Positions 44,008-52,168 of a stretch of DNA of 64,000 nt are shown here, in pieces. Under the pieces are notes generated by a model. That model was not told the origin of the DNA and ran no database searches. It worked only from the letters and a program-made list of their open reading frames with translations. Source of the DNA: JAVBOO01 sp031550435 (GTDB taxonomy: Bacteria; Bacillota; Clostridia; Lachnospirales; WRAX01); assembly GCA_031550435.1 (NCBI GenBank), contig JAVBOO010000011.1:20596-84595 (forward strand), read 5' to 3'. The position numbers were made by a program, and so were the translations under genes. Position 1 is the first letter of the stretch. The number at the start of each line of letters is the position of its first letter.

Positions 44008-44982
44008 ATGGCAGAACTGGTTGTGGTTTTCTATACCGAAACTTCATACAGTATTGATATAGCCCAACTATTCAAAAATACGGAAGGTGTTTCTGACGCG
44101 TTTGTCGTGTCGAACGAGCAGTCACTCATCAGACTGGTCAAAGGGAACCCTTCCGCTTTTGTCGTTCTTGATACACCGTATGACAGACGAAGCCGCGTGG
44201 AAACCTTTCTAAAAAGCAGCAGGCAAAATTATATTGTGCTTTGCGGCTCAAAGAGTGAAGCGCACGACATATTCAGAAGCGGGGTCACCGAATTTTTAGT
44301 TAAGCCGGAAGAGATGACTCAGAACTTCGCGGCTCTTATCATTTACAGACTGCGCTCACTGAAGTCGCGTCTGACCAATATTTATGCCAGAGAGCTTAAA
44401 GCCGATTACGGTGACAAGTTCACAAAAATACTTGTCATCGGATCTTCAACCGGCGGAACCGAAGCCGCAGCAAAAATCATCCCCACCCTGCCCAAAGATT
44501 TCCCGCCTGTTGTCCTTGTGCAGCATATGCCGCCTGTTTTTACGCGCCTGTATGCCGAGCGTCTAAACAAAGAATCAGCCATGAGTGTTTGGGAAGCAAA
44601 AGACGGAGATGTACTGCGAAACGGGCTATGCCTTATCGTACCGGGTAAAACGCAGCTGGAAGTTAAGAGGTCCTCAAGCGGTCTCTATGCTTCGGTCTAT
44701 GAGGACAACAGCAGCAGAATAAACAAACCCAGCGTTGATGTAACGTTTAAATCCGTCGCCGAGCTGAACATTCCCGCTGTCGGTGTTATACTGACAGGTA
44801 TGGGTTCAGACGGTGCCGAAGGCCTTAAAGCCATGCACGACAAGGGTGCGTTTACAATAGGGCAAAATAAGGAAACCTGCGTCGTTTACGGAATGCCCAA
44901 GGCGGCATATGATGCCGGAGCCGTTGATGTACAGGCAGACATAGAAAGCATTGCTTCGATAATAATGAAAAATATGCGATAA
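44008..44982 (+). CDS. cheB: CheB-type protein-glutamate methylesterase with divergent receiver domain
   Basis: Removes methyl groups from chemoreceptors, opposing CheR. The 324-residue product has a C-terminal methylesterase domain with the catalytic triad: Ser in GSSTGGTEAA (about 147), His in QHMPPVF (173) and Asp in GMGSDGAEG (268). The N-terminal 115 residues resemble a receiver domain with a possible phosphoacceptor Asp55 (VVLDTPYD) and Lys99, but the usual acidic pair after strand 1 is missing. The start at 44008 has GAGG 5 nt upstream; an ATG at 43981 has none. It lies apart from cheR-cheA-cheW on the other side of the oad operon. Confidence 0.9.
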   Translation: MAELVVVFYTETSYSIDIAQLFKNTEGVSDAFVVSNEQSLIRLVKGNPSAFVVLDTPYDRRSRVETFLKSSRQNYIVLCGSKSEAHDIFRSGVTEFLVKPEEMTQNFAALIIYRLRSLKSRLTNIYARELKADYGDKFTKILVIGSSTGGTEAAAKIIPTLPKDFPPVVLVQHMPPVFTRLYAERLNKESAMSVWEAKDGDVLRNGLCLIVPGKTQLEVKRSSSGLYASVYEDNSSRINKPSVDVTFKSVAELNIPAVGVILTGMGSDGAEGLKAMHDKGAFTIGQNKETCVVYGMPKAAYDAGAVDVQADIESIASIIMKNMR

Positions 44983-45014
44983 GAGCTTACTTAGGTCTTA
45001 TAAAGGGGGTACAT

Positions 45015-45536
45015 ATGCAAATGCCGGAGATTCAAACCGAGAGGTTAACAATACGCAGTACTCGAGAGTCCGATGGCCCTTCCTGTTTAGACATCTGGCT
45101 TGATGACGATATGGGCAGATATATGTCCGATCCTCCCCGAGACAAGGCGGATGAGGCGACTCTAAATTTTGCGGTCGGAATAGAGAATGATGAAGGCTGG
45201 TATCCGCTGGTAGTCTTTCACAAGGCCACAGGTGATTTTCTCGGCACTTGCAGTATCGTACCGTTGTACGATGGAAAACGATGGGATTTCGGCTACGCCG
45301 TGCATAAGAAGTATCAAAGACAAGGGTTTGCGACAGAAATCCTCGGCAAGCTTATTGAAATCGGCAAAGCCGCTGGCGTGACGTCATTTACAGCGAAAGT
45401 CGCAAAAGAAAATGCCGGTTCGAACGCCGTTTTGAACAAGCTCGGCTTCAGCATTAATAAAGACACCGGCAGCTTCCGCAAGCGCGGCACTGATATTGTC
45501 TACCCCGAATATGAATACATATTGAAAATTGTTTGA
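45015..45536 (+). CDS. GNAT-family N-acetyltransferase (RimJ/RimL-like)
   Basis: The 173-residue product is a GNAT acetyltransferase. It starts EIQTERLTIRSTRESD, typical of RimJ/RimL-type enzymes that acetylate N-termini or small amines, and has the acetyl-CoA-binding loop YQRQGFATEIL and ENAGSNAVLNKLGF. The substrate is unknown. AAGGGGG precedes the ATG. It is 32 nt after cheB and probably co-transcribed with it. Confidence 0.92.
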   Translation: MQMPEIQTERLTIRSTRESDGPSCLDIWLDDDMGRYMSDPPRDKADEATLNFAVGIENDEGWYPLVVFHKATGDFLGTCSIVPLYDGKRWDFGYAVHKKYQRQGFATEILGKLIEIGKAAGVTSFTAKVAKENAGSNAVLNKLGFSINKDTGSFRKRGTDIVYPEYEYILKIV

Positions 45537-45584
45537 TTAGCGACGATGCAGTGCCGCATAGCGCCGTTTCCTTTCGCAATCCGA

Positions 45585-45620
45585 AAAAAAGCTCAACCGT
45601 TCGCACGGTCGAGCTTTTTT
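45585..45620. terminator. Bidirectional intrinsic terminator
   Basis: AAAAAAGCTC-ACCG pairs with CGGT-GAGCTTTTTT around TTCGCA. It ends the cheB-acetyltransferase transcript and can also stop the convergent transcript of the secreted protein gene. Confidence 0.88.
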
Positions 45621-45704
45621 GTTATGATGGCACGAAATTCGCCAATTTTATTGCTTTCAGTAAGCGCATAATAAGCGCAAGCTGTATAGCCGCAGCTATT
45701 TCGG

Positions 45705-47267
45705 CTATTTTGTTACTTTAACGGCGATGGATGCCTTTATGTTTCCGTCAGACGAAATTGCCGTTATAATAATTGTTCCCGCCTTAAGTCCGCTGACGAC
45801 TCCTTCATTGTCAACAGACGCAATTGCCGGATTTGATGACACCCAGGTAACAGTCTTATTCGAAGCACCTTCAGGAGAAACGACAGCAGTAAGCTGGATC
45901 TTGTTACCTACGGCAAGATTTGTAAACGCGCTCTGTTCTATTTTGATGCCCGTAACGGGAACGGAGCCGGGAACGTAAGGAGCGACACTAAGAGTAAAGT
46001 AGAACGGTACGCTGCCTTCGTTGCTGTTATGGCTGTTGCTCTTTTGAGCCCAAGCATAAACTGTGTAATCGCCGCTTTCGAGATCTGCGGGTATAGTTAC
46101 GCTGTCCGCCGTTCCGACACCGTAGGAAATGATTGTTCTCTCTTCATTTCCGCTGACAATTTTGTATGCAATCGAATCCGTTCCTTCGCCTATAGCTCCG
46201 CCGAGAACGATTTCCTTCCCTTGCGTTGCCGATACCATGGAACCTTGGGCTACGGACTTTCCGTTCGCGCTGATATTCGTTATGCTGAGATTTTCGTTCA
46301 GAATTGTAAGCTTAAAGTTCTTTCCGGTAGCTGAAGTAGCATAGTAGTATCCGTCTGCCTCTGTTGCTCCAAGACCTGTACCGCCGACTTCGGAAGCGAA
46401 AATTATACTGTCCGGGTTAAGCTTGAACTCGGGGCGTATGCAGAAATAATCACCCTTGCCGCTGGCTTCCTGCTGAACGCGTCCATTAGGAAGTACTACA
46501 AGCACACCGTTATAATATACGTAGTGAGGGGTTCTTGTCCAATATTCAACAGCTGTTCCGCTCTTAAGCGTCGCAATGTTTTCAGGAATAGTGGGATACA
46601 TTCCTCTTCTGACCAAAGCGTATCTGTCTTGTATGTCATCCCCTGCCGACCAAAAGACAGTTGCATACTGTCTGCCGGAAGCGCTGTAATTCGTAGCCCA
46701 AGGCAGATATATCTTTTGATTCTCGATACTGTAAGGATATTCTACCCCGTTTTGAAGCCTGTTATCGCGTTCTTCGGTGCCTGCATTGTATTTTCCGACA
46801 CCCACGGTTACAGGCGGAATAACATAATCTGTCTTCTCGGCACCCGAAAAAACACCGAGAAACTCATTGTTTAAAAATGCTCTGATCTCAGATGTCTTGT
46901 ATACGTTATCCTCAGACGACGCCAGATACTGCATAGAGTCAAGACCGTACTTGCTCATAACCGTTATGTATCCTTCTTCCTCTTCTTCACCCATGATTCT
47001 CCAAAGAATAGGAGTAAAGTCGGCTTCTCTTTGCGTTGCCTGACCCCAGCTGCCGCTTTTCAGCACTGTAGCATGCTTAAAAGTACCCATATATACATTG
47101 TTTGCGTTGTTCATAAGCCCGCTTGGACCGGCCGATAAGTCAACGCCGTCAGACGGACCGTACATCTGCTGCCGTACAGCCGCTTTCAGATCCATCTGCT
47201 GAAATGTACCTGCACCTACGACCATCGCCAAGGCAAGCAACGCGGAAACAATTCTTTTTCTTTTCAT
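45705..47267 (-). CDS. Secreted protein with DUF6273-like domain and C-terminal Big_2 Ig-like domain
   Basis: The 520-residue product has a signal peptide (KRKRIVSALLALAMVVGAG). Residues about 55-290 resemble DUF6273, a domain of unknown function found in clostridial surface proteins, with PILWRIMGEEE, SEIRAFLNNEFLGVFS, EYWTRTP and CIRPEFKLN. The last 85 residues are a Big_2 bacterial Ig-like domain (VTGIKIEQSAFTNLAVGNKI, then VTWVSSNPAIASVDNEGVVS). No LPxTG or S-layer motif is seen, so attachment to the wall is unexplained. The start follows TTAGGAGG. Confidence 0.88.
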   Translation of the reverse strand: MKRKRIVSALLALAMVVGAGTFQQMDLKAAVRQQMYGPSDGVDLSAGPSGLMNNANNVYMGTFKHATVLKSGSWGQATQREADFTPILWRIMGEEEEEGYITVMSKYGLDSMQYLASSEDNVYKTSEIRAFLNNEFLGVFSGAEKTDYVIPPVTVGVGKYNAGTEERDNRLQNGVEYPYSIENQKIYLPWATNYSASGRQYATVFWSAGDDIQDRYALVRRGMYPTIPENIATLKSGTAVEYWTRTPHYVYYNGVLVVLPNGRVQQEASGKGDYFCIRPEFKLNPDSIIFASEVGGTGLGATEADGYYYATSATGKNFKLTILNENLSITNISANGKSVAQGSMVSATQGKEIVLGGAIGEGTDSIAYKIVSGNEERTIISYGVGTADSVTIPADLESGDYTVYAWAQKSNSHNSNEGSVPFYFTLSVAPYVPGSVPVTGIKIEQSAFTNLAVGNKIQLTAVVSPEGASNKTVTWVSSNPAIASVDNEGVVSGLKAGTIIITAISSDGNIKASIAVKVTK

Positions 47268-47311
47268 AATAATCCTCCTAAGTATAATAATTGTACTTCC
47301 ATATTCGCCTT

Positions 47312-47340
47312 ATATTACCACACAACTACATATTATGCAA
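47312..47340 (-). promoter_or_regulatory. Candidate promoter of the secreted DUF6273-like/Big_2 protein
   Basis: On the minus strand TTGCAT (47340-47335) and TAATAT (47317-47312) are spaced by 17 bp, with TGG directly before the -10. The gene starts about 45 nt downstream. Confidence 0.55.
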
Positions 47341-47370
47341 GTATATTTAATAAGAATGCATGTCGCATAA

Positions 47371-47442
47371 TAAAAAAATTGAGCGTGTATAGGAATTGTT
47401 TTCCAACTTAGGTTGGCAAAACAAATTCCAAACACGCTCAAT
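47371..47442 (-). terminator. Strong intrinsic terminator of the ribosomal protein cluster
   Basis: ATTGAGCGTGT (47442-47432 as read on the minus strand) pairs perfectly with ACACGCTCAAT, with further pairing of GGAATT, TTT and CCAAC inside. A run of seven T residues follows. It lies 33 nt after rplQ. Confidence 0.92.
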
Positions 47443-47474
47443 AATAATTAATGAAATTCAACGGCAGACTTGAG

Positions 47475-48011
47475 TTACACTAACTCGATTATAACCATTT
47501 CCGCATTGTCTCCGACGCGCTTTCCGAGCTTAATAATTCTCGTGTATCCGCCGCGTCTGTCAACGTATTTCGGAGCGATTTCTTCAAACATTTTCTTAGG
47601 CATATCAACTACCTTTGTGTTTGATCGAACAGCTCTTCCGTCCGCGGGAACTTCTGTAACGGGATATAAAACGCTGAGCATCTTTCTTCTCGCTACGAGG
47701 CGGGAAGGCTGATCCTTCTTAATCTTTTTGTCGATTTCATCATAAACCGAAACTTTTTTGCCGTTTACGGTTTCTTTGATGCGCTCTCCGCTAGCGTTCT
47801 TTCTCGCTATTTTTGCTTTAACGGTAACTTCGTCGAAGTTGTCCTTTTCTTTCACTGCAAGAGTAATAAGCTTTTCAGCTATTTTTCTTACTTCTTTCGC
47901 TCTGGTTTCGGTCGTCGTGATTTTACCGTGGTATAATAAATTGGTCGTAAGATTTCTGAGCATAGCCTTACGCTGAGAAGACGTACGTCCAAGTTTTCTG
48001 TAACCGGGCAT
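47475..48011 (-). CDS. rplQ: Large ribosomal subunit protein L17, enlarged
   Basis: Last gene of the cluster; L17 sits near the peptide exit tunnel. The start MPGYRKLGRTSSQRKAMLRN and the ending YTRIIKLGKRVGDNAEMVIIELV are canonical. The product is 178 residues against roughly 115-130 usually, because of an extra charged segment between about residues 65 and 135 (including SVYDEIDKKIKKD and VLYPVTEVPADGR). The frame is continuous, so this is a true insertion. GGAGG precedes the ATG. Confidence 0.95.
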   Translation of the reverse strand: MPGYRKLGRTSSQRKAMLRNLTTNLLYHGKITTTETRAKEVRKIAEKLITLAVKEKDNFDEVTVKAKIARKNASGERIKETVNGKKVSVYDEIDKKIKKDQPSRLVARRKMLSVLYPVTEVPADGRAVRSNTKVVDMPKKMFEEIAPKYVDRRGGYTRIIKLGKRVGDNAEMVIIELV

Positions 48012-48031
48012 GTTGTTAACCTCCTACTTTA

Positions 48032-48991
48032 CTAATCTTCGTTCGGCCTCAGTGAGAGTCCGAGTTCTGCAAGCTTATTAAGCACTTCTTCAAGAGATTT
48101 GCGTCCGAGATTTCTGACCTTCATCATATCTTCTTCGGTCTTGTTCACAAGATCATCAACAGAGTTGATACCGGCTCTCTTCAAGCAGTTGTACGAGCGG
48201 ACACTGAGATCAAGTTCTTCGATACTGAGCTCAAGCACTTTTTCCTTCGCTCCTGTCGGTTTATCGACAAGCACGCCGGTAACTTCGCCTGTGTTCTCAG
48301 AGAGGTTAATAAACAGGCTCAAATGCTCGCTGAGTATCTGTGCACACATGCTTATCGCGTCCTCGGGAACAATGGCTCCGTTTGTCCACACCTCGATTGT
48401 AAGCATATCGTAGTCGGTTATCTGTCCGACGCGGGTATTGCCTACCGTAAAGTTAACTCTGCGTACAGGTGTATACAGGGAATCTACGGGTATAGATGTC
48501 AAAGAACCGCTCTTTTCGCTTTTGTCCACGGCAAGGTAACCCCTGCCTTTTGTTATCGTTATCTCTGCCGAAAGCTTGCAATCCGGTCCGCCTGCGAGCG
48601 TTGCTATGTGCAGATCCGGATTTAGAACTTCTATTTCGCCGTCAAACTTAATGTCTCCGGCAAAAACTTCGCCTTCTCCGGTCGCTTCTAATAACGCAAG
48701 CTTGGGTTCGTTACTCTTTGACGTGTTCTTAAGAGCAAGCTCTTTTAAATTAAGTATTATCTCGGAAACGTCTTCTTTGACTCCGGGTATAACGCTGAAT
48801 TCGTGCAACACTCTGTCAAATTTCACGCTCGAAACCGCACAGCCCGGTAACGATGAGAGAAGTATTCTTCTCAGCGAGTTGCCGAGTGTTGTCCCGTAAC
48901 CTCTTTCGAGCGGCTCGACTACAAAACGTGCATACTTGCCGTCTGCCGATCTCTCGGCTATATCTATGCGAGGTTTTTCAAATTCAAACAC
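48032..48991 (-). CDS. rpoA: RNA polymerase subunit alpha
   Basis: The alpha dimer scaffolds RNA polymerase assembly and its C-terminal domain contacts UP elements and activators. The 319-residue product shows the N-terminal domain with EPLERGYGTTLGNSLRRILLSSLPG and the C-terminal domain with LDLSVRSYNCLKRAGI and RNLGRKSLEEV. A GTG at 48991 is the likely start because GGGAGG is 7 nt upstream; the frame is open to 49009 but that would place the site inside the gene. Confidence 0.98.
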   Translation of the reverse strand: MFEFEKPRIDIAERSADGKYARFVVEPLERGYGTTLGNSLRRILLSSLPGCAVSSVKFDRVLHEFSVIPGVKEDVSEIILNLKELALKNTSKSNEPKLALLEATGEGEVFAGDIKFDGEIEVLNPDLHIATLAGGPDCKLSAEITITKGRGYLAVDKSEKSGSLTSIPVDSLYTPVRRVNFTVGNTRVGQITDYDMLTIEVWTNGAIVPEDAISMCAQILSEHLSLFINLSENTGEVTGVLVDKPTGAKEKVLELSIEELDLSVRSYNCLKRAGINSVDDLVNKTEEDMMKVRNLGRKSLEEVLNKLAELGLSLRPNED

Positions 48992-49095
48992 TAATGTACC
49001 TCCCTGCAAATGATTGTACCATGAGCGCCGCGTTTAACCGCGCTCTTCCGCTTCTTGCGAAGCGGAAAGGTTGCGATATTCGTGAGTATCGGAAA

Positions 49096-49689
49096 TTATC
49101 TGGAGTACAACTCAACGATAAGCGTTTCATTAACGGGAGTGTCAATCTGTGATCTCTCGGGCACGGAGACTACCGTTCCTTGAAGCTTATCCTTCTCGGA
49201 TGTAAGCCACTGAGGTACAGTGTGAGCATGCGTTCTGTCAAGTACGTTAACAAACTGCTGATTATCCCTAGACTTCTCTCTGATAGCGACAACATCACCC
49301 GCCGAAACGAGATAAGACGGAATGTTAACCTTCTTGCCGTTTACGCTTACATGATTGTGAGAAACAATCTGTCTCGCTTCTTTTCTTGTTCTCGCGAAAC
49401 CAAGTCTGTATATAACATTGTCAAGACGAAGCTCCAATAACTTAAGGAGGTTCTCGCCGGCGATACCGCTCAGGTTCTGAGCCTTTTTGTAGTAAAGCCT
49501 GAACTGCTTCTCAAGTACTCCGTAAATGAACTTAGCTTTTTGCTTTTCCTTAAGCTGAAGACCGTACTCTGTTATCTTCTTGTTAGGATTTGCAACCTTT
49601 TTCTTTGATTTTTTTACGCAGCCCATGTACAAAGGGTTGATGCCCAATGTTCTGGCTCTTTTCATTGTTGGTTGTCTGTTAATAGCCAT
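49096..49689 (-). CDS. rpsD: Small ribosomal subunit protein S4
   Basis: Primary 16S rRNA-binding protein that nucleates the 30S body. The 197-residue product has ESxLR-type regions including LRLDNVIYRLGFARTRKEARQIVSHNHV, the S4 RNA-binding domain. The N-terminus lacks the zinc-binding cysteine cluster seen in some S4 proteins. In many bacteria S4 regulates this operon by binding the rpsM leader; no such structure is clear here. GGAGG precedes the ATG. Confidence 0.98.
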   Translation of the reverse strand: MAINRQPTMKRARTLGINPLYMGCVKKSKKKVANPNKKITEYGLQLKEKQKAKFIYGVLEKQFRLYYKKAQNLSGIAGENLLKLLELRLDNVIYRLGFARTRKEARQIVSHNHVSVNGKKVNIPSYLVSAGDVVAIREKSRDNQQFVNVLDRTHAHTVPQWLTSEKDKLQGTVVSVPERSQIDTPVNETLIVELYSR

Positions 49690-49706
49690 TTATCTGCACC
49701 TCCCGA

Positions 49707-50111
49707 TTATATTCTTCTGCGTTTTGGCGGTCTGCAACCGTTATGCGGTACCGGAGTAACGTCTTTAATCATCGTAACTTCGAGACCTGCTGCAGACAAT
49801 GCTCTGATTGCGGCTTCACGTCCGCCGCCGGGACCTTTAACAAAAACTTCGATAACTTTGAGTCCGAACTCTTTTGCAAGTCCGGCAGCTGTATCCGCAG
49901 CCATCTGCGCGGCGTAAGGAGTAGCCTTTCTCGAACCTCTGAAATTCAACTGTCCCGCACTGCAGTGTGACAACGCATTGCCTACGGAATCGGTAATTGT
50001 TACTATCGTGTTGTTAAACGTTGACTGTATATGAGCCTGACCGCGCTCGACGATTTTCTTCTCGCGGCGGCGTCTTGTTGTGCCTTTTTTAACCGTAACT
50101 TTCTTAGCCAT
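49707..50111 (-). CDS. rpsK: Small ribosomal subunit protein S11
   Basis: Protein of the 30S platform near the mRNA exit. The 134-residue product contains HIQSTFNNTIVTITDSVGNA, VKGPGGGREAAIRAL and the C-terminal DVTPVPHNGCRPPKRRRI. It follows rpsM by 21 nt and precedes rpsD by 17 nt, the standard order. Confidence 0.98.
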   Translation of the reverse strand: MAKKVTVKKGTTRRRREKKIVERGQAHIQSTFNNTIVTITDSVGNALSHCSAGQLNFRGSRKATPYAAQMAADTAAGLAKEFGLKVIEVFVKGPGGGREAAIRALSAAGLEVTMIKDVTPVPHNGCRPPKRRRI

Positions 50112-50132
50112 TGATTAGCGCTACCTCCTATA

Positions 50133-50501
50133 CTATTTTTTCTTGTTGGCAACTGTCTTAGCCTTACCTTTACGAGTTCTGGCGTTAGTTTTTGTTCTTT
50201 GTCCTCTTACGGGAAGACCTCTTCTGTGACGGATGCCTCTGTAGCAGCCAATCTCGACAAGTCTCTTTATATTAAGAGCTACTTCGCGCTTAAGATCGCC
50301 TTCGACTACCTGTGATCTGTCAATAACTTCACGGAGACGACCTACTTCGTCGTCTGTGAGGTCTCTGACTCTTGTATCCGGATTAACCTTAGCTTCTTTA
50401 ATTATTCTTTGTGAGCTCGGGAGCCCTATACCGAAAATATAAGTAAGAGCTATTTCCACTCTTTTCTCTCTCGGTAAATCCACACCGGAAATACGTGCCA
50501 T
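50133..50501 (-). CDS. rpsM: Small ribosomal subunit protein S13
   Basis: 30S head protein forming a bridge to the 50S subunit. The 122-residue product starts MARISGVDLPREKRVEIALT and contains CYRGIRHRRGLPVRGQRTKT. The start at 50501 is set by family length and by GGAGGTG upstream; the frame is open to 50531. Confidence 0.98.
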   Translation of the reverse strand: MARISGVDLPREKRVEIALTYIFGIGLPSSQRIIKEAKVNPDTRVRDLTDDEVGRLREVIDRSQVVEGDLKREVALNIKRLVEIGCYRGIRHRRGLPVRGQRTKTNARTRKGKAKTVANKKK

Positions 50502-50670
50502 GCTGTTAAATGCACCTCCATTGTTTTTCACCGCTCGCGCGGTATGCGCTTTAGCCTGATTCTTGGATCAGACCTGCCGGCAGACATTATGTCTCGGCCG
50601 CCGAAAAATTGCTATTTCGCTTTCAAGGGCACTGACCCTATCTTAGCCTTGATACAACGACATAGGTCCT
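50502..50670 (-). other. Spacer between rpmJ and rpsM
   Basis: At 169 nt this is by far the longest gap within the ribosomal cluster apart from adk-secY. It contains a GC-rich segment (CGGCGGCCGAGACATAATGTCTG region, about 50580-50605) able to form a short AGACAT/ATGTCT hairpin. It could be a leader for regulation of the rpsM-rpsK-rpsD-rpoA-rplQ genes, but nothing more can be shown. Confidence 0.35.
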
Positions 50671-50787
50671 TTAGCCCTGTCTTTGTTTGTGCTTCGGCTT
50701 CGAAGAACATATAACCATAACTCTGCCTTTTCTCTTGATAATCTTGCAGTATTCGCACATCGGTTTTACTGATGGTCTGACTTTCAT
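50671..50787 (-). CDS. rpmJ: Large ribosomal subunit protein L36
   Basis: Smallest 50S protein with a zinc ribbon. The 38-residue product starts MKVRPSVKPMCEYCKIIKRK and keeps the zinc ligands Cys11, Cys14, Cys27 and the His of PKHKQ, so it is the zinc-binding form. It is one residue longer than the usual 37 because of an extra residue in ICSSKPKHK. A GAAAGGGG site precedes the ATG at 50787. Confidence 0.97.
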   Translation of the reverse strand: MKVRPSVKPMCEYCKIIKRKGRVMVICSSKPKHKQRQG

Positions 50788-50840
50788 AGTAAACCCCTTT
50801 CTTTTCGAAACGGATACCCGTTCGTATTGCGGAAACCGGA

Positions 50841-51059
50841 TTACTTATCTCTCCAGGTTATCCTTCCTTTTGTCAGGTCATAGGGCGACATTTCAACCAC
50901 AACTTTATCGCCGGGTATTATTTTGATGAAATTCTGCCGCAGTTTACCTGAAATATGGGCGATGATTTTGTGCCCGTTCTCAAGCTCGACTTGAAATGTC
51001 GCGTTTGGCAGTTTTTCTACTACAATGCCTTCAACTTCGATAACATCAGCCTTCGACAA
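50841..51059 (-). CDS. infA: Translation initiation factor IF-1
   Basis: Binds the ribosomal A site during initiation. A TTG start at 51059, with GGGGAG 8 nt upstream, gives exactly 72 residues, the standard IF-1 length, beginning MSKADVIEVEG. The OB-fold is clear (NGHKIIAHISGKLRQNFIKI, GDKVVVEMSPYDLTKGRI). The frame is open to a GTG at 51068, which would sit on the ribosome binding site. Confidence 0.97.
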   Translation of the reverse strand: MSKADVIEVEGIVVEKLPNATFQVELENGHKIIAHISGKLRQNFIKIIPGDKVVVEMSPYDLTKGRITWRDK

Positions 51060-51061
51060 GC

Positions 51062-51388
51062 TCAACACTCCCCTTTTTTTTCGGCAGTTTCGCCGCTCAA
51101 ATCTGTTAGGTTATCGCTTAGTGAGCGGTAATCTTTGTCATAGACGCGGAGTGCTTTTCTGAAGTCCGCATCATTCAAGTACTTTTTCAAGCCGAGCTTC
51201 TCTCCGATTTCGTTATCGATGTGATACGTAATCTGAACATGCTTAGCTTTCTTTTTCTTAGGTTTCGCAAGGGTACGCAGCCTTCCGTCAACGAGATATA
51301 TGAACTCGCCTTCTTCTGCGGTCACGATAAACGCCTTGCCCTTGTCTCTTCCGTATTTCGAGAATACGACTTGACCCAAAGCAAACAT
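51062..51388 (-). CDS. KOW-domain RNA-binding protein (L14e-like)
   Basis: Small KOW-domain protein found between map and infA in many Firmicutes. The 108-residue product begins FALGQVVFSKYGRDKGKAFIV, a KOW motif with the family Gly-rich turn, followed by LVDGRLRTLAKPKKKKAKH. The function is not established; ribosome association is inferred from context. The start at 51388 is set by GGGGGCG; its stop lies 2 nt before infA. The C-terminal 30 residues are variable. Confidence 0.88.
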   Translation of the reverse strand: MFALGQVVFSKYGRDKGKAFIVTAEEGEFIYLVDGRLRTLAKPKKKKAKHVQITYHIDNEIGEKLGLKKYLNDADFRKALRVYDKDYRSLSDNLTDLSGETAEKKGEC

Positions 51389-51401
51389 TTTCGCCCCCCG
51401 A

Positions 51402-52151
51402 CTAAACAAGAGTTAAAATTTCCGGCTCGCCGTCCGTTATGAGCACCGTATTTTCATAGTGAGCGGAATACTTTCTGTCTCCGGTAACAACCGTCCACAT
51501 ATCCGACAGTATTCTGATATCTGCCCTGCCGGCGTTCACCATCGGTTCTATCGCAAGTGTCATCCCCCGCGCGAGCTTCGGCCCGGAAGTATCCTGGCGG
51601 TAGTTCGGTACCTGAGGTGCTTCGTGGAGTTTTGCTCCGACACCGTGTCCGACAAACTCTTTAACGGCGGTAAATCCGTTCGCTTCGATATAGTCGCCTA
51701 TAGCGGCGCATATCTCGTTCAGCCTGTGCCCCTCTTTTGCATATTTTATGCCTTCGAAGAAGCTCTGTTTTGTAACTTCAATGAGCCGTTTATGCTCGTC
51801 TGTAATTTCACCTACGGCAAAAGTTCTGGCGGCATCACCGTGAAACTTGTTTATATATGCTCCGACATCAACGCTAACAATATCGCCTTCATTAAGCTTT
51901 CTTATACCGCCGATACCGTGGATAACCTCTTCGTTGACAGAAACACATATATTCGCCGGATAACCGTTATAGCCTAAAAATGACGGAACAGCACCTTGTG
52001 ACCTTATATATTCAGCCGCAATGGCATCAAGTTCGCCTGTAGTTATACCGGCTCTGATATGCTTTTCGAGTAAATTCAGCGTTTCGCCGGTAATGCGGCA
52101 TGCAACACGCATTTTCTCGATCTGTTCTTCGTTCTTAATAAATATTGACAT
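51402..52151 (-). CDS. map: Methionine aminopeptidase, type I
   Basis: Removes N-terminal methionine from nascent proteins. The 249-residue product shows metal ligands in VSVDVGAYINKFHGDAART (two Asp), GHGVG (His), AIEPM (Glu) and YENTVLI (Glu). It lacks an N-terminal zinc extension. The start at 52151 (MSIFIKNEEQ) is preferred for family fit; the frame is open to 52172. Confidence 0.97.
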   Translation of the reverse strand: MSIFIKNEEQIEKMRVACRITGETLNLLEKHIRAGITTGELDAIAAEYIRSQGAVPSFLGYNGYPANICVSVNEEVIHGIGGIRKLNEGDIVSVDVGAYINKFHGDAARTFAVGEITDEHKRLIEVTKQSFFEGIKYAKEGHRLNEICAAIGDYIEANGFTAVKEFVGHGVGAKLHEAPQVPNYRQDTSGPKLARGMTLAIEPMVNAGRADIRILSDMWTVVTGDRKYSAHYENTVLITDGEPEILTLV

Positions 52152-52168
52152 AATTTGATGCCTTTTCC

